DNA of 22,816 nucleotides from assembly GCA_050249455.1 (NCBI GenBank), contig JBFWQM010000066.1:1-22816 (forward strand). The letters are read 5' to 3'. The notes under the pieces are model-generated. The model was not told the origin of the DNA. It searched no databases and saw only the letters and a program-made list of their open reading frames with translations. This stretch comes from JBFWQM01 sp050249455. GTDB lineage: Bacteria; Pseudomonadota; Alphaproteobacteria; MPNO01; VGEU01. The position numbers and the translations under genes are program-made. This document shows, piece after piece, positions 21,421-22,816 of this stretch (the stretch's first letter is position 1; the number at the start of each line of letters is the position of its first letter).

Positions 21421-22737
21421 ATGCTCTGTTTCGTTCGTAACGCAACCCGGCTGCTGGGGCCGGCCGCGCTGTCGCTGCTGTTCGCGGCAGCCGCGTTCGC
21501 CCAGGACGCCGCCAAGCCCGAGCCGAAGCTCGACACCGGCGACACCGCGTGGATGCTGACCGCGACCGCGCTCGTCCTCCTGATGACGATCCCCGGCCTC
21601 GCGCTGTTCTACGGCGGGATGGTGCGCAAGAAGAACGTGCTGTCGATGGTGATGCAGTGCTTCACCATCACCTGCCTGGTCAGCGTGATCTGGGTGGTGA
21701 TCGGCTACAGCCTCGCCTTCGCCGAAGGCGGCGCGTTCCTGGGCGGCATGAGCAAGGCGTTCCTGTCGGGCGTCGAGGTCGGCAGCCTGAACGGCACGAT
21801 CCCCGAGACCGTGTTCGTGATGTTCCAGATGACGTTCGCGATCATCACCCCGGCGCTGATCGCCGGCGCGTTCGCCGACCGCATGAAGTTCAGCGCCATG
21901 CTGTGGTTCATCGGCCTGTGGTCGATCGTCGTCTACTCGCCGATCGCGCACTGGGTGTGGGCGTCGGACGGCTACCTGTTCGGCGCCGGCGTGCTCGACT
22001 TCGCCGGCGGCACCGTCGTGCACATCAACGCCGGCATCGCCGGCCTGGTGTGTGCGCTGGTGCTGGGCAAGCGCCGCGGCTTCGGCACCGAGGCGCTGAT
22101 GCCGCACAACCTGGTGCTGTCGGTGATCGGCGCGTCGCTGCTGTGGGTCGGCTGGTTCGGCTTCAACGCCGGCTCGGCGCTGACCGCCGGCGGCGGCGCC
22201 GGCATGGCGATGCTGGTCACCCAGTTCGCCAGCGCCGCGGCGGCGCTGACCTGGATGTTCTGCGAGTGGGCGGGCCGCGGCAAGCCGAGCGTGCTGGGCG
22301 TCATCTCCGGCGCGATCGCGGGCCTGGTCGCCATCACCCCGGCGTCGGGCTTCGTCGGCCCGGGCGGCGCGCTGGTGATCGGCATCGTCGCCGGCATCGG
22401 CTGCTACTGGGGCGCCACCTGGCTCAAGAACAAGTGCGGCTACGACGACGCGCTGGACGCGTTCGGCGTGCACGGCGTCGGCGGCATCATCGGCGCGGTG
22501 CTGACCGGCGTGTTCGCGGTCTCCGCCGTCGGCGGCGAGGGCAAGTCGGGCCTGATCGACGGCAACCCCGGCCAGGTCCTCACCCAGATCGAGGGCATCG
22601 CCTTCACCATCATCTGGTGCGCCGTCGCCACCTTCGTGATCCTCAAGGTGGTCCAGGCCGTCGTCGGCCTGCGGGTGGACGAAGAGTACGAGGTCGAGGG
22701 CCTCGACCTCGCGCTGCACGGCGAGCGCGTCGAATAG
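21421..22737 (+). CDS. amtB: Ammonium transporter AmtB
   Basis: A 438-residue inner-membrane ammonium channel, active as a trimer. A cleavable signal (to about residue 27, AFA-QDAAK) is followed by eleven helices. Family features are 'PGLALFYGGMVRKKNVLSMV' (58-77), the twin pore histidines His201 (GGTVVHINAG) and His351 (DAFGVHGVGG), and the Trp/Phe gate region. The C-terminal tail 'GLRVDEEYEVEGLDLALHGE' is the conserved cytoplasmic part that docks GlnK. A GAAGGAAGG ribosome site precedes the ATG. The gene is the last in the TorF-glnK-amtB operon and is followed by a strong terminator. Confidence 0.97.
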   Translation: MLCFVRNATRLLGPAALSLLFAAAAFAQDAAKPEPKLDTGDTAWMLTATALVLLMTIPGLALFYGGMVRKKNVLSMVMQCFTITCLVSVIWVVIGYSLAFAEGGAFLGGMSKAFLSGVEVGSLNGTIPETVFVMFQMTFAIITPALIAGAFADRMKFSAMLWFIGLWSIVVYSPIAHWVWASDGYLFGAGVLDFAGGTVVHINAGIAGLVCALVLGKRRGFGTEALMPHNLVLSVIGASLLWVGWFGFNAGSALTAGGGAGMAMLVTQFASAAAALTWMFCEWAGRGKPSVLGVISGAIAGLVAITPASGFVGPGGALVIGIVAGIGCYWGATWLKNKCGYDDALDAFGVHGVGGIIGAVLTGVFAVSAVGGEGKSGLIDGNPGQVLTQIEGIAFTIIWCAVATFVILKVVQAVVGLRVDEEYEVEGLDLALHGERVE

Positions 22738-22787
22738 GGCTTCAACCAGCACCTGCGGGGCCGCCCTCCGGGCGACCCGCCCAACTC

Positions 22788-22815
22788 CGGGGGCCTTCAG
22801 GCCCCCGATTTTTTT
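22788..22815 (+). terminator. Rho-independent terminator of the glnK-amtB operon
   Basis: CGGGGGCC (22788-22795), loop TTCA, GGCCCCCG (22800-22807) gives an 8-bp GC stem, followed by A and seven T (22809-22815). It lies 50 bases after the amtB stop. Confidence 0.93.
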
Positions 22816-22816
22816 G

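Noticed and set aside
1..22816. CRISPR array, prophage, transposase or toxin-antitoxin pair
   Set aside because: No regularly spaced direct repeats, phage structural genes, transposase motifs or paired small toxin/antitoxin frames were seen.

Overview
The window is GC-rich DNA from an alphaproteobacterium, probably Rhodospirillales-like. Evidence for this placement is the hemC-hemD-Mic60-hemY gene order divergent from tsaD, alphaproteobacterial-type REP palindromes, frequent GTG starts and a sigma-54 glnK-amtB operon. The exact taxon cannot be named from the sequence alone. I see no phage, transposase, integrase or CRISPR. About 24 protein genes and one tRNA account for most of the sequence.

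Layout. 1-137: 5' end of a minus-strand gene, probably a 2OG-Fe(II) oxygenase. 138-561: gene-free, with a nested inverted repeat (193-516). 562-2998 (minus): tsaD, a cupin and a RutD-like alpha/beta hydrolase. 3115-7412 (plus): hemC, hemD, a mitofilin/Mic60-like membrane protein and hemY, with overlapping or nearly touching ends, so a probable operon linking tetrapyrrole synthesis and membrane architecture. 7575-12831: a membrane glycosylation island. It holds a DPM1-like glycosyltransferase fused to a GtrA domain (plus), and opposite it on the minus strand an ArnC/GtrB-like polyprenyl-phosphate glycosyltransferase and two tandem paralogous multi-pass membrane proteins with GT-C-like features.

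12832-13148: divergent intergenic region with a promoter and structured leader for tRNA-Thr(CGT) at 13149-13224. 13388-13942: small protein with the metzincin-type motif HEXXHXXGXXD. 14090-14302: one-TM small protein. 14526-15434: PhyH-like Fe(II)/2OG dioxygenase, convergent with an uncharacterised 108-aa protein. 15924-16154: Gly/Tyr/His-rich small lipoprotein. 16262-16360: possible 32-aa microprotein. 16471-19944 (minus): UbiH-family flavin monooxygenase, then a Tat-exported Kelch protein, then a VanA-like Rieske oxygenase. 20151-22815 (plus): sigma-54 promoter, TorF-type outer-membrane protein, glnK, amtB and a strong terminator, i.e. a nitrogen-starvation ammonium uptake operon.

Most of the window is ordinary core metabolism. 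The least explained parts are the paired GT-C-like paralogues with two lipid-linked sugar synthases, the small metzincin-like protein behind a palindromic promoter, the nested repeat at 193-516, and a terminator on the minus strand that serves no visible gene.
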